A DNA stretch of 11,642 bases from Actinomycetota bacterium. GTDB lineage: Bacteria; Actinomycetota; Acidimicrobiia; Spongiisociales; UBA11373. The notes below the pieces were generated by a model. The model had not been told where the DNA came from. It did no database searches and was given only the letters and a program-made list of their open reading frames with translations. The stretch covers positions 1-11,642 of the forward strand of contig JAUYIV010000240.1 of the NCBI GenBank assembly GCA_030688105.1, read 5' to 3'. Each line of letters starts with the position of its first letter. Positions within the stretch are counted from its first letter, which is position 1. The translations under genes were made by a program, and so were the position numbers. Below are positions 1 to 11,369 of the stretch, piece after piece.

Positions 1-3396
<3,396 letters not shown>

Positions 3397-3400
3397 TGCG

Positions 3401-3408
3401 CCCCTCTC
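3401..3408 (-). promoter_or_regulatory. Ribosome binding site deciding the nifJ GTG start
   Basis: On the minus strand GAGAGGGG lies 4 nt before the GTG at 3396 (about 6 nt if GAGAGG is taken as the core). The alternative in-frame ATG at 3378 has no purine-rich stretch upstream. This supports the GTG start and the N-terminus VTRPVVMVDGNE. Confidence 0.65.
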
Positions 3409-3495
3409 AATCTCGTGAAGGCCAGCATCCCCCTTTCGACCCGTGGTCACTAGGGCCGGGCGCGCTCCGCAAGGGGGGCGGAAGGCCCTATCTGC

Positions 3496-3519
3496 GGGCG
3501 TCGCCCGTCGCCCGTCGCC
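3496..3519. repeat. Heptamer array, left arm (GTCGCCC units)
   Basis: About three consecutive units of GTCGCCC on the plus strand. Taken as 3499-3519, it is the reverse complement of 3797-3817 at 18 of 21 positions. The three differences recur at the same place in each 7-bp unit, and in minus-strand RNA all three become U-G wobbles, so the two arrays can pair as a long-range stem in the nuoH-nifJ transcript but pair less well in plus-strand RNA. Confidence 0.75.
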
Positions 3520-3613
3520 AGTACCCGGCGCCCTCGAAGCTCGGTCGTGGCGCGGCTGTCAGGTCAAACGTCGGGCACCGGCTCGGGGGCGCTCCCGCGC
3601 CAGGGCCAGAGGT

Positions 3614-3683
3614 GCGTCCTCCCCCGCCCCCGCGGGGAGGTGCCGAGCCCAGCGAGGCGGAGGGGGCAGGGGAGACAGCGTGC
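3614..3683. repeat. Dispersed palindromic core, copy B
   Basis: This 70-bp segment is alignable with 9294-9373. Both begin GCG(A/T)CCTCC(T/C)CCG, contain GGGGAGGTG, and end with a 26-bp block starting CGGAGGGGGC and ending ACAGCGTGC that differs at only three positions. The first half folds as a G+C hairpin (CCTCCCC against GGGGAGG). The second, smaller hairpin that is perfect in copy A is degraded here and a few bases shorter. It looks like a short non-autonomous dispersed repeat. No transposase gene is nearby. Confidence 0.75.
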
Positions 3684-3756
3684 CACCCGACGACAGCCAC
3701 GGGAGACAGGCGACGGAGAAGCGCCAAGATCGCGCGACGCGAGCAGAACAGTTTCC

Positions 3757-3791
3757 GGCCTAGGGCCGATGGCCGAGGGCCGATGGCCGCC
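3757..3791. repeat. Heptamer array of GGCCGAT-like units
   Basis: Five consecutive 7-bp units read GGCCTAG, GGCCGAT, GGCCGAG, GGCCGAT and GGCCGCC. All share GGCC and vary in the last three bases. The array abuts the GGGCAAC array on its right, and I find no inverted partner array for it in this gap. It is a short tandem repeat of unknown role. Confidence 0.8.
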
Positions 3792-3792
3792 C

Positions 3793-3820
3793 GACGGGCA
3801 ACGGGCAACGGGCAACGGGT
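3793..3820. repeat. Heptamer array, right arm (GGGCAAC units)
   Basis: Units of GGGCAAC repeat three times plus partial flanks. The array starts a few bases after the nuoH stop codon at 3823-3825. It is the inverted partner of 3499-3519 (18 of 21 complementary, the rest U-G in the minus-strand transcript). Confidence 0.8.
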
Positions 3821-3822
3821 CT

Positions 3823-4947
3823 TCACGCCCACGGGAACCACTCCGGTACATCGAATGGCCATCCGAACGTGTTGAGCGCCATGACCACCGAGAAGAGCAC
3901 CAGCCAGCCGATGCTGAGGGGGATCATCACCTTCCAGCCGAACGACATCAGCTGGTCGTAGCGCAACCGGGGCAGGGTCGCCCTGAGCCACACGAAGACG
4001 AACAACAGGGCGTAGGTCTTCAAGAAGAACCAGAAGATCGGCATCACCCAGGCGAGCCCCGAAGGCAGGCCGAGGTCAGGACCGAGCCATCCGCCGAGGA
4101 ACAGCGTCACTGCTATGGCCGATACGTTGAACATGTTCACGTACTCGGCGAGAAAGAAGAGGGCGAACCGAATCCCCGAGTACTCGGTGTGATACCCGCC
4201 GACGATCTCGGACTCCGCCTCGACGAGGTCGAACGGCGCCCGGTTGGTCTCGGCCACCGCCGAGACGAAGAAGATCAGGAAGGAAGGGAGCAACCAGAAG
4301 ACGAACCACCCGGGGATCAGCCAGCGGAAAGACCCCTGCTGCAGCTCGACGATGCGGGCGAGCGACATCGCTCCCACTCCACCCTCGCCGAGGGTCACCG
4401 CAGCCAGCACCACCACCGGGACGATTGCCAGCCCCATCGCCGCCTCGTACGAGATCATCTGGGCGGTGGCGCGCACCCCGCCGAGCAAGGGGTACTTCGA
4501 GCCCGAGGACCACCCGGCGAGCACGATCGAGTACACCGCCAGCGACGACATCGCCAGGATGAAGAGGAGCCCGACGTTCAGGTCGGTTCCCTGGAGCGTC
4601 ACCGTGGTCTCGCCGATCGTGATGGGCGCCCCGAACGGGATCACCAGGAAGATGAGAAAAGCGGGCACCATCGCCGCCATCGGCGCCATCAGGTAGATCC
4701 CCAGCTCCACCTTGCGAGGCGTGATCTGCTCCTTGAAGAAGAGCTTCAGTCCGTCGGCCAGCGTCTGGAGGATCCCGAACGGGCCGGCGCGATTGGGCCC
4801 GATCCGGTTCTGCATGAAGGCGACGACGCGACGCTCGAACCACACCAGGATCAGGGTGTTGGCCACGAGGAGGGCGAAGGCGGCCACCACCTTGATCGCC
4901 GCCGACCAGAACGTGTTGGCGAACAAGCCCTCGAGGAAGGAGGTCAC
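3823..4947 (-). CDS. nuoH: NADH-quinone oxidoreductase subunit H (complex I membrane anchor)
   Basis: A 374-residue polytopic inner-membrane protein, near the top of the usual family range. NuoH contacts NuoB and NuoD, forms much of the quinone channel and links quinone reduction to the proton-pumping arm. Visible signatures are ERR (38-40), QNRIGPNRAGP (46-56) and AETNRAPFDLVEAESE (232-247) followed by GGYHTEYSG. The conserved acidic residues of that loop are present. Several hydrophobic segments fit the usual eight helices. The GTG start at 4947 overlaps the nuoG stop as GTGA, implying translational coupling. The C-terminus ends in a Trp/Pro-rich tail, and the stop is followed within 5 nt by a heptamer repeat array. 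No nuoI follows. Confidence 0.98.
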   Translation of the reverse strand: MTSFLEGLFANTFWSAAIKVVAAFALLVANTLILVWFERRVVAFMQNRIGPNRAGPFGILQTLADGLKLFFKEQITPRKVELGIYLMAPMAAMVPAFLIFLVIPFGAPITIGETTVTLQGTDLNVGLLFILAMSSLAVYSIVLAGWSSGSKYPLLGGVRATAQMISYEAAMGLAIVPVVVLAAVTLGEGGVGAMSLARIVELQQGSFRWLIPGWFVFWLLPSFLIFFVSAVAETNRAPFDLVEAESEIVGGYHTEYSGIRFALFFLAEYVNMFNVSAIAVTLFLGGWLGPDLGLPSGLAWVMPIFWFFLKTYALLFVFVWLRATLPRLRYDQLMSFGWKVMIPLSIGWLVLFSVVMALNTFGWPFDVPEWFPWA

Positions 4948-7365
4948 GGCTCACCGCCCGTCACCGGGACCACCTCGACGCCGGGGTCTGCACCGATGTC
5001 GAGCCCGAAGTTGAACGGCACATAGACGGTTCCCGGGGCCAGGGAGGAGTCGATGATCGCCGGGATCACCGCTTCGCCGGACCGCGACTTCACCGTCACG
5101 GCAATCCCTTCGGTGACGCCCAGCCGCGAGGCGTCGTCGGGATGAAGATGAGCCGCGGGGGTGGCCATGACCTTCTCCAGCGACGGGCCGGCGGTGACCA
5201 TCGTGCCGGCGTCGTAGAGCACCCTGCCCAGGTGCAGCGCCATCCCGGCAACCGGGGGACCGGTGAGCTCGCCCGGCTCGGGGATCGGGAGCCCGCCATC
5301 CGGAGCCGCCGCCACGAGGCCGTCGCGTCCCTCGCCCCAGGCCAGCCCGTCCCAGGTGATCTCCCGATAGGCCGGGGCGACCTCGGCGATCTCCTTGGCG
5401 AGGGCGTCGGCCGGCCCGCCCAGTGAGCCGCCGAGCCGGGAGGCGAGGTCGCCCAGCACTTCGACCGCCGGCCGCGACTGACCCGTCCCCGGAGCCACCC
5501 GATTGACCTTCTGCACCCGGCCCTCGATGTTGGTGACGGTGCCCTCGACCTCGGAGAACGCCTCAACGGGGAGAATCACGTCGGCACCTCGGTTCGAGTC
5601 GGTGACGAAGAGGTCGAGCGACACCACGAACTCGGCGGCGGTGATCGCGGTGGTGGCCCGCGCCCTGTGGGGATGGTCGGCGGCCGGGTCGGTCCCCAGC
5701 ATGATCAAGGCACGGACCGAGCCGTCGGCAAGGCCTTCGATGATCCCGTCGGCATCGCGGCCGGGTGCGGGCACGGGCGTGCCCCATGCCTCGCCGAGGG
5801 TGTCCCGACCGGCCTGATCGGCGGCGACCCTTCCGGGAAGCAGGCCGGGGGCCACTCCCATGTCGATCGCCCCGTGGACGTTGCCACGGCGGGCCACCGG
5901 GAGGATCGAGGCGCCGGGCAGTCCCGCCACGAACGCCGCCACCGCCGAGGCGAGTCCGGGGGCTTCGGTGAGCCCGCCACGGCCGATGATGGCCACCACC
6001 GGCCCCTCGTCGAGGGCGGCACGCACCGCGGCGAGGTCTCCCTCGCCCTTGCCGAGCCGATCGAGCAGGGCGGCACCCTCACCGGGCCGATATCGGACCA
6101 CGTGGGTCGCCTCCCGGTCGAGTCCGGTTGACCTCGGGTGGATGACGATCAGGGTGGCTCCGAGTGCGCTCGCCGCCCGCCGCACCCTGAGGTAGAGGAC
6201 GGGCAGCTCCTCTTTGAGATCGGGGCCCCAAACGAGGACGGTCTTGGCCGTCTCGAGGTCGCCGATCAGGGCGCGTGATTCGCCGGTGGCCAACAGCACC
6301 GGGTCGATCGCATCGCCGATTCGAGCATCGAGGCTGCCGGTGCCGATCACCGATCGAAGGAGCTTGCCGAAGGCGTACGCCTCTTCGTTGGTGCTCCTGG
6401 CACCGCCCAGGCCGGCGACCGCCGATGGACCGTGACGATCGATCACGTCCTTGATTCCCGACGCCGCCGTCGCCAGGGCATCGCCCCACGACGCCTCGTG
6501 GAGCTCACCGTCCTCGCCCCGCACGAGTGGAGCCGCGAGGCGGGCCGGCGAGCGGAGATACTCGTAGCCGAACCGGCCCTTGTCGCAGAGCCACCCGTGG
6601 CTCACCGGCTCCGAGTCGACGGCGAGCAGCCGCAGCACCTGGTTCTGGCTGGCCTGCACCGAGACCCGGCACCCCACCGAGCACATCGTGCAGGTGCTCT
6701 CCACCGCCTCGAGGTCCCACGGCCGGGCGCGGAAGCGGTACGGCGTCGCGGTGAGCGCCCCGACGGGGCAGATCTGCACCGTGTTGCCCGAGAAATACGA
6801 GGCGAACGGCTCGTCGGGGAACGTGTTGACCTGGGTGTAGTTGCCCCGGTCGATGAACTCGATGAGGGGGTCGCCCGAGATCTCGTCGCAGAAGCGGGTG
6901 CAGCGGGCACAGAGGATGCACCGTTCCCGATCGAGCATCACGAGGTCGCTGATGGGGATCGGCTTCTCGAAGTGGCGCTTCTCCTCGACGAACCGGCTCT
7001 CGCCCGGCCCGTGCGACAGGGTCTGGTCCTGCAGGGGGCACTCCCCGCCGCGATCGCACACCGGGCAGTCGAGGGGATGGTTGATGAGGAGGAACTCGAG
7101 CACCCCCTCCTGGGCCTTCTTCACCATGTCCGACTTGGTGTCGACGAGCACACCATCGGCCACTCGCTGCGTGCAGGCGGTGACCAGGCCCCGCCCCCGG
7201 GGGGTCTCCACCTCGACGAGGCACATGCGGCACATCCCCACCGGCTCCATGCGGGGGTGCCAGCAGAACCGGGGGATATAGGTCCCGTGGTCCTGGGCGG
7301 CCTTGATGATGAGTTCGCCGGCGGGGACCTCGACCTCCTTGCCGTCGATCGTGAGCTTCACCATC

Positions 7366-7373
<8 letters not shown>
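4944..7373 (-). CDS. nuoG: NADH-quinone oxidoreductase subunit G
   Basis: An 809-residue peripheral-arm subunit carrying Fe-S clusters from NuoF toward NuoI and NuoB. The N-terminal 2Fe-2S ferredoxin domain has C37, C48, C51 and C67. The His-Cys cluster (N5 type) has H99, C103, C106 and C112. The next 4Fe-4S cluster has C152, C155, C158 and C202. The extra N7-type cluster, found in only some bacteria, is complete with C228, C231, C235 and C263. The remainder resembles a molybdopterin oxidoreductase without evident cofactor function, ending in a dinucleotide-binding-like domain from about residue 700. The GTG start at 7373 overlaps the nuoF stop by 8 nt and has GGGGGAGG at 9-nt spacing. ATG at 7364 (MVKLTIDGKEV) is a possible alternative, one base after the nuoF stop. 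The length matches actinobacterial NuoG. Confidence 0.97.
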
Positions 7374-8648
<1,275 letters not shown>

Positions 8649-8652
<4 letters not shown>

Positions 8653-9254
8653 GTGGCCGCCGTCCCGTAGGGCCCGAAGGCGGGGAACGGCCCGATCGCC
8701 CCGACCGGGTCGACCGGTCCGGGGTCGAAGGAGGGGCTTCCGCCGAAACGCCCCTGGAGATCGTCCGACCGGATCACCTCGGGGGACTCGTCGAGGAGCC
8801 ACCGCACCAGCGCCCGCGCCGAGTCGGGGGTCATGCCCTCGACCATCTCGTAGTCGACCTGGATGGCGGGCGCCCCTCCGCAGGCTCCGATGCACTCGAC
8901 CGACTCCACCGACAAGGACCCGTCGAGTGCGGTCTCGCCATCCGGAACGCCGGTCTCGTCGGCCACTGCGTCGAGCACGGCCTCCGAGCCGAGGAGGTGG
9001 CAGGAGATCGAGCGGCACACCGACACCAGATGCCGGCCCACCTCCCGCTTGTACATCGTGTAGAACGACGCCGCCGCCAGGACCTGCGCCGCGGTGATCC
9101 CGGTCCGGTCGCCGACCTCCTTCATCCCCTCGTCGGTGAGGCGCCCTTCCTCGCGCATCGCCAGGTAGAGGAGCGGCATCACCGCGGAGCGGCGCTCGGG
9201 GTAACGCGCGACGATGGCGTCGGCGCGTTCCGAGGTGGCGGGGGACCAGGTCAT
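8649..9254 (-). CDS. nuoE: NADH-quinone oxidoreductase subunit E (24 kDa, 2Fe-2S)
   Basis: A 201-residue thioredoxin-like 2Fe-2S subunit (cluster N1a) that binds NuoF. The ligand pattern is complete: C80-x4-C85 and C121-x3-C125, within VCRSISC and ECIGACGGAP. The N-terminal helical part has the family pattern RYPERRSAVMPLLYLAM. I chose ATG at 9254 because homology begins within about ten residues and GGAGG lies 6 nt upstream. The same frame stays open back to an ATG at 9446 that overlaps the nuoD stop. That would add 64 Pro/Ser/Arg-rich residues encoded wholly by repeat DNA, which I regard as non-native. A Gly/Pro-rich tail of about 40 residues follows the core domain. Confidence 0.96.
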
Positions 9255-9258
9255 GGAG

Positions 9259-9283
9259 AGCCTCCAGCCTCCAGCCTCCAGCC
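9259..9283. repeat. Inverted heptamer arm next to nuoE
   Basis: The plus strand reads AG followed by tandem CCTCCAG units. On the minus, coding, strand this becomes repeated GGCTGGA units ending GGAGGCT, so GGAGG recurs every 7 nt just upstream of nuoE. It is an exact reverse complement of 9402-9426. Confidence 0.9.
9261..9265 (-). promoter_or_regulatory. nuoE ribosome binding site supplied by the repeat arm
   Basis: The last heptamer of the arm gives GGAGG on the minus strand, followed by CTCTCC and ATG at 9254, a spacing of 6 nt. Two further GGAGG copies lie 7 and 14 nt upstream. The complementary CCTCC lies in the opposite arm at 9420-9424, so this site would be base-paired when the hairpin forms. 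Confidence 0.75.
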
Positions 9284-9293
9284 ACCAGGAAGA

Positions 9294-9373
9294 GCGACCT
9301 CCTCCGTGCCGAAGGCACGGGGGAGGTGGCTCGGCCGAAGGCCGAGACGGAGGGGGCGGTGGACACAGCGTGC
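9294..9373. repeat. Dispersed palindromic core, copy A
   Basis: An 80-bp segment homologous to 3614-3683. It contains two clean hairpins: 9298-9310 against 9314-9326 (13 bp with one C/T difference, loop GAA) and 9330-9336 against 9340-9346 (7 bp, CTCGGCC/GGCCGAG, loop GAA). It ends in the conserved block from CGGAGGGGGC to ACAGCGTGC. The layout resembles REP-like dispersed intergenic palindromes. Confidence 0.8.
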
Positions 9374-9386
9374 GCGTTCGCGCGCA
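9371..9386. repeat. Small perfect hairpin with TTCG loop on the plus strand
   Basis: TGCGCG, TTCG, CGCGCA form a 6-bp stem and a tetraloop. It lies between the conserved core and the right heptamer arm and is absent from copy B. No T run follows on either strand, so it is not called a terminator. Confidence 0.6.
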
Positions 9387-9401
9387 GGCCTTCTTGCTGG
9401 G

Positions 9402-9426
9402 GGCTGGAGGCTGGAGGCTGGAGGCT
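9402..9426. repeat. Inverted heptamer arm next to nuoD
   Basis: Tandem GGCTGGA units on the plus strand. On the minus strand they read as repeated CCTCCAG, an anti-Shine-Dalgarno-like sequence beginning 6 nt after the nuoD stop codon. It pairs perfectly with 9259-9283. Confidence 0.9.
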
Positions 9427-9432
9427 TCCTCA

Positions 9433-10872
9433 TCATCGATCGACATCTCCCATGACCGGGTCGACCGAGGCCAGTGCCGAGATCGTGTCGGCTATCAACG
9501 AGCCGGTGAGCATCACCGGGAGCGCCTGGACGTTGGCGAAGGACGGCCCTCGCACGTGGAGCCGCCACGGCTTGGCTCCGCCACTCGAGACGAGATACAT
9601 CCCCAGCTCCCCGCGCGGCGACTCGACGGCCTCGTACACCTCGCCGGCGGGCACCTTGAAACCCTCGGTGAAGATCTTGAAGTGGTGGATCAGTGCCTCC
9701 ATCGACTGATCGAGGCGCGCCCGCGGCGGCGGAGTCACCTTGCGATCTTCCGACCGATAGTCCCCGAGTGGCATCGTCTCGGCCACCTGTCGGGCGATGC
9801 GGAGCGACTGCCTGATCTCCTCGAAACGCACGATGAAGCGGTCGTAGACGTCACCATGCTCGGTGGTCGGCACATCGAACTCGTACTGCTCGATTCCCGA
9901 GTAAGGGAATGCCTTGCGGAGGTCGAAGTCGATACCCGACGCCCTGGCGAGTGGGCCGGTCACGCCGTAGGCGAGGCACTCCTCGGGAGTGATGACCCCG
10001 ACGCCGTGGGTGCGCTCGATGAAGATCGGGTTCTCCATGAGGAGACCCTCGTAGTCGGCCAATCCTGCGAGCACCGTCTCCTCGATCGCAGCGACGTCCT
10101 CCTCCCACCCGTCGGGAAGGTCGGCGGCGACCCCGCCGGGGCGGATGTAGTTGTGATTCATCCGCAGGCCGGTGGTCTTCTCGAAGAACGCGAGGACCGC
10201 CTCACGTTCCCTCCACCCGTAGATCATCATCGACAGCGCTCCGAGGTCGAGCCCCGTGGTTGCCGCCCACAGGAGATGGCTCGCCACTCGATTGAGCTCG
10301 GTCATGAGCACCCGGATCGCCTGGGCGCGTGGGGGGATCTCCAGGCCCAGCAGCCGCTCCACCGCCAGTGAGAACGCCAGCTCGTTGTGGAACGGCGACA
10401 GATAGTCCATGCGCGTGACGTTCGTGGGGCCCTGCATGAAGGTCAGAGTCTCTCCGGTGCGCTCCATGCCGGTGTGCAGATAGCCGATGATCGGCTTCAC
10501 CCGCCGGATCGTCTCGCCATCGAGCTCGACCTGGAGCCGCAGCACGCCGTGGGTGGCGGGATGCTGCGGTCCCATGTTCACGATCTGGGTCTGCTCGGTG
10601 GAGGGCTCGACGCCGGCCGCGTAGTCGTCGACGACGAGGGTGCCGCGCTGACCGGCGAGCACCGCCGCCTCCTCCTCGAGGAGCATCTCCTGGGCGCCTT
10701 CGTCGGTAAAACGCCCGGTGTCGACCGGCGCCTCGGTGCCGCTCAGCCAGAGGTCGTGGACGACGCGGCGCTTCGCCTTGCCCTGGTCCCCGGGTGATTC
10801 CGGCGGAGCCTGCTCGGCCCCGGGTGGGGGGGCCTCGGTGTCGCCGGTGACGCTGTCGGGAGGCTTGCTCAT
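9433..10872 (-). CDS. nuoD: NADH-quinone oxidoreductase subunit D (quinone-site 49 kDa subunit)
   Basis: A 479-residue peripheral subunit that, with NuoB and NuoH, forms the quinone-reduction site. The core opens with MGPQHPATHG (100-109), which carries the quinone-site His, followed by the GYLHTGMER segment and TRMDYLSP with the conserved Tyr. The hydrogenase-like domain runs to the C-terminus with ESPRGELGMYLVS. Before the core is an extension of about 90 residues rich in Pro, Glu, Asp and Ala, plus a basic patch KAKRR (31-36 region), longer than in standard NuoD. The ATG at 10872 overlaps the nuoC stop as ATGA, with AAGG 4 nt upstream. The frame is open further upstream into nuoC, but that part reads as shadow sequence. 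The stop is followed directly by the inverted repeat. Confidence 0.97.
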   Translation of the reverse strand: MSKPPDSVTGDTEAPPPGAEQAPPESPGDQGKAKRRVVHDLWLSGTEAPVDTGRFTDEGAQEMLLEEEAAVLAGQRGTLVVDDYAAGVEPSTEQTQIVNMGPQHPATHGVLRLQVELDGETIRRVKPIIGYLHTGMERTGETLTFMQGPTNVTRMDYLSPFHNELAFSLAVERLLGLEIPPRAQAIRVLMTELNRVASHLLWAATTGLDLGALSMMIYGWREREAVLAFFEKTTGLRMNHNYIRPGGVAADLPDGWEEDVAAIEETVLAGLADYEGLLMENPIFIERTHGVGVITPEECLAYGVTGPLARASGIDFDLRKAFPYSGIEQYEFDVPTTEHGDVYDRFIVRFEEIRQSLRIARQVAETMPLGDYRSEDRKVTPPPRARLDQSMEALIHHFKIFTEGFKVPAGEVYEAVESPRGELGMYLVSSGGAKPWRLHVRGPSFANVQALPVMLTGSLIADTISALASVDPVMGDVDR

Positions 10873-11369
10873 GAGACCTTGTTCGATCCCTTGAATTGCA
10901 CGGGCACCGAGCCGATGGGAGCGTCCTTGCGAAGCGGGAATCCCACCCAGTCGTCGGGGAGCAGGATGCGAGTCAGATCGGGATGGCCTTCGAACTCGAT
11001 GCCGAACAGGTCGAAGGTCTCGCGCTCGTAGAAGTCGGCTCCGGGGAACACGCCGGTGATGGAGGGTGCGGTTGGATCGTCCCCGGGGACTCCGACCAGT
11101 ATCCGGATCCGGCGCGGGGGCTCGAGCGACAACAGGTTGACGACGACCTCGAACCGTGGATCGCGGTCCAGGTAGTCGACGCCACACAAGTCGATGAACA
11201 TCCTGAATCCGGCGACCTTGGCGGCGTCCACGAAGCCGACGAGATCCTCGCGGGGCACGCGGACCACCACCTGCCCGTGCGAAACCTCGAACTCGGCGGA
11301 GTCGAAGCGGCTTGCCAGGTCGTCGTACGGCGGCCCGGGCGACCGGATCTCCGTCGGCTCGGTGGTCAT
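10869..11369 (-). CDS. nuoC: NADH-quinone oxidoreductase subunit C (30 kDa subunit)
   Basis: A 166-residue peripheral-arm subunit that packs against NuoD and NuoB and carries no cofactor. The family signature is ERETFDLFGIEFEGHPD (115-131), followed by LLPDDWVGFPLRKDAP. The upstream FIDLCGVDYLDRDPRFEVV segment is also typical. It is separate from NuoD, unlike the NuoCD fusion of enterobacteria. The ATG at 11369 overlaps the nuoB stop as ATGA. GGGGGAG lies 11 nt upstream, somewhat far, so re-initiation from nuoB probably contributes. Residues 1-20 are Pro/Glu-rich and likely disordered. Confidence 0.97.
   Translation of the reverse strand: MTTEPTEIRSPGPPYDDLASRFDSAEFEVSHGQVVVRVPREDLVGFVDAAKVAGFRMFIDLCGVDYLDRDPRFEVVVNLLSLEPPRRIRILVGVPGDDPTAPSITGVFPGADFYERETFDLFGIEFEGHPDLTRILLPDDWVGFPLRKDAPIGSVPVQFKGSNKVS

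Larger units (their letters stand above)
3397..3822. other. 426-nt nuoH-nifJ intergenic region filled with repeats
   Basis: This is the longest non-coding stretch in the window. From right to left it holds a GGGCAAC heptamer array starting 5 nt after the nuoH stop, a GGCCGAT-type heptamer array, about 70 nt without recognised structure, the palindromic core shared with the nuoD-nuoE insert, about 95 nt without recognised structure, a GTCGCCC heptamer array, and about 100 nt leading into nifJ. I see no hairpin followed by a T run on the minus strand. I also see no convincing -35/-10 pair, so it is open whether nifJ is read through from nuoH or has its own promoter. Confidence 0.8.
9255..9432. 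repeat. 178-nt repeat cassette inserted between nuoD and nuoE
   Basis: This is the only non-overlapping junction within the nuo genes seen here. It consists of a heptamer-built inverted repeat (9259-9283 against 9402-9426, perfect over 25 bp, continuing imperfectly inward to 9294 and 9391) around a palindromic core (9294-9373) and a further small hairpin (9371-9386). The core has a related copy in the nuoH-nifJ gap. There is no coding content of its own and no transposase. The whole segment can fold into one branched hairpin in the transcript. Confidence 0.8.

Noticed and set aside
3397..3600. Promoter for nifJ
   Set aside because: Candidates such as TTGCGG or TTGACC on the minus strand have no -10 hexamer at proper spacing. 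Nothing is strong enough to call.
3488..3991. 167-codon minus-strand frame overlapping the nuoH 3' end and the gap
   Set aside because: Its inner part is translation of heptamer arrays and its start lies in a non-coding phase of nuoH. There is no SD and no family resemblance.
4944..4954. Frameshift or gene fusion at nuoG-nuoH
   Set aside because: It is a normal GTGA stop/start overlap with both proteins complete at this junction.
9298..9346. Rho-independent terminator between nuoD and nuoE
   Set aside because: The hairpins are strong, but no T run follows on the minus strand and essential complex I genes lie downstream. Partial attenuation cannot be excluded.
9259..9426. CRISPR-like or phage attachment array
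   Set aside because: The repeat unit is 7 bp, directly tandem without spacers and inverted between the two ends. There are no cas genes, integrase or tRNA nearby.
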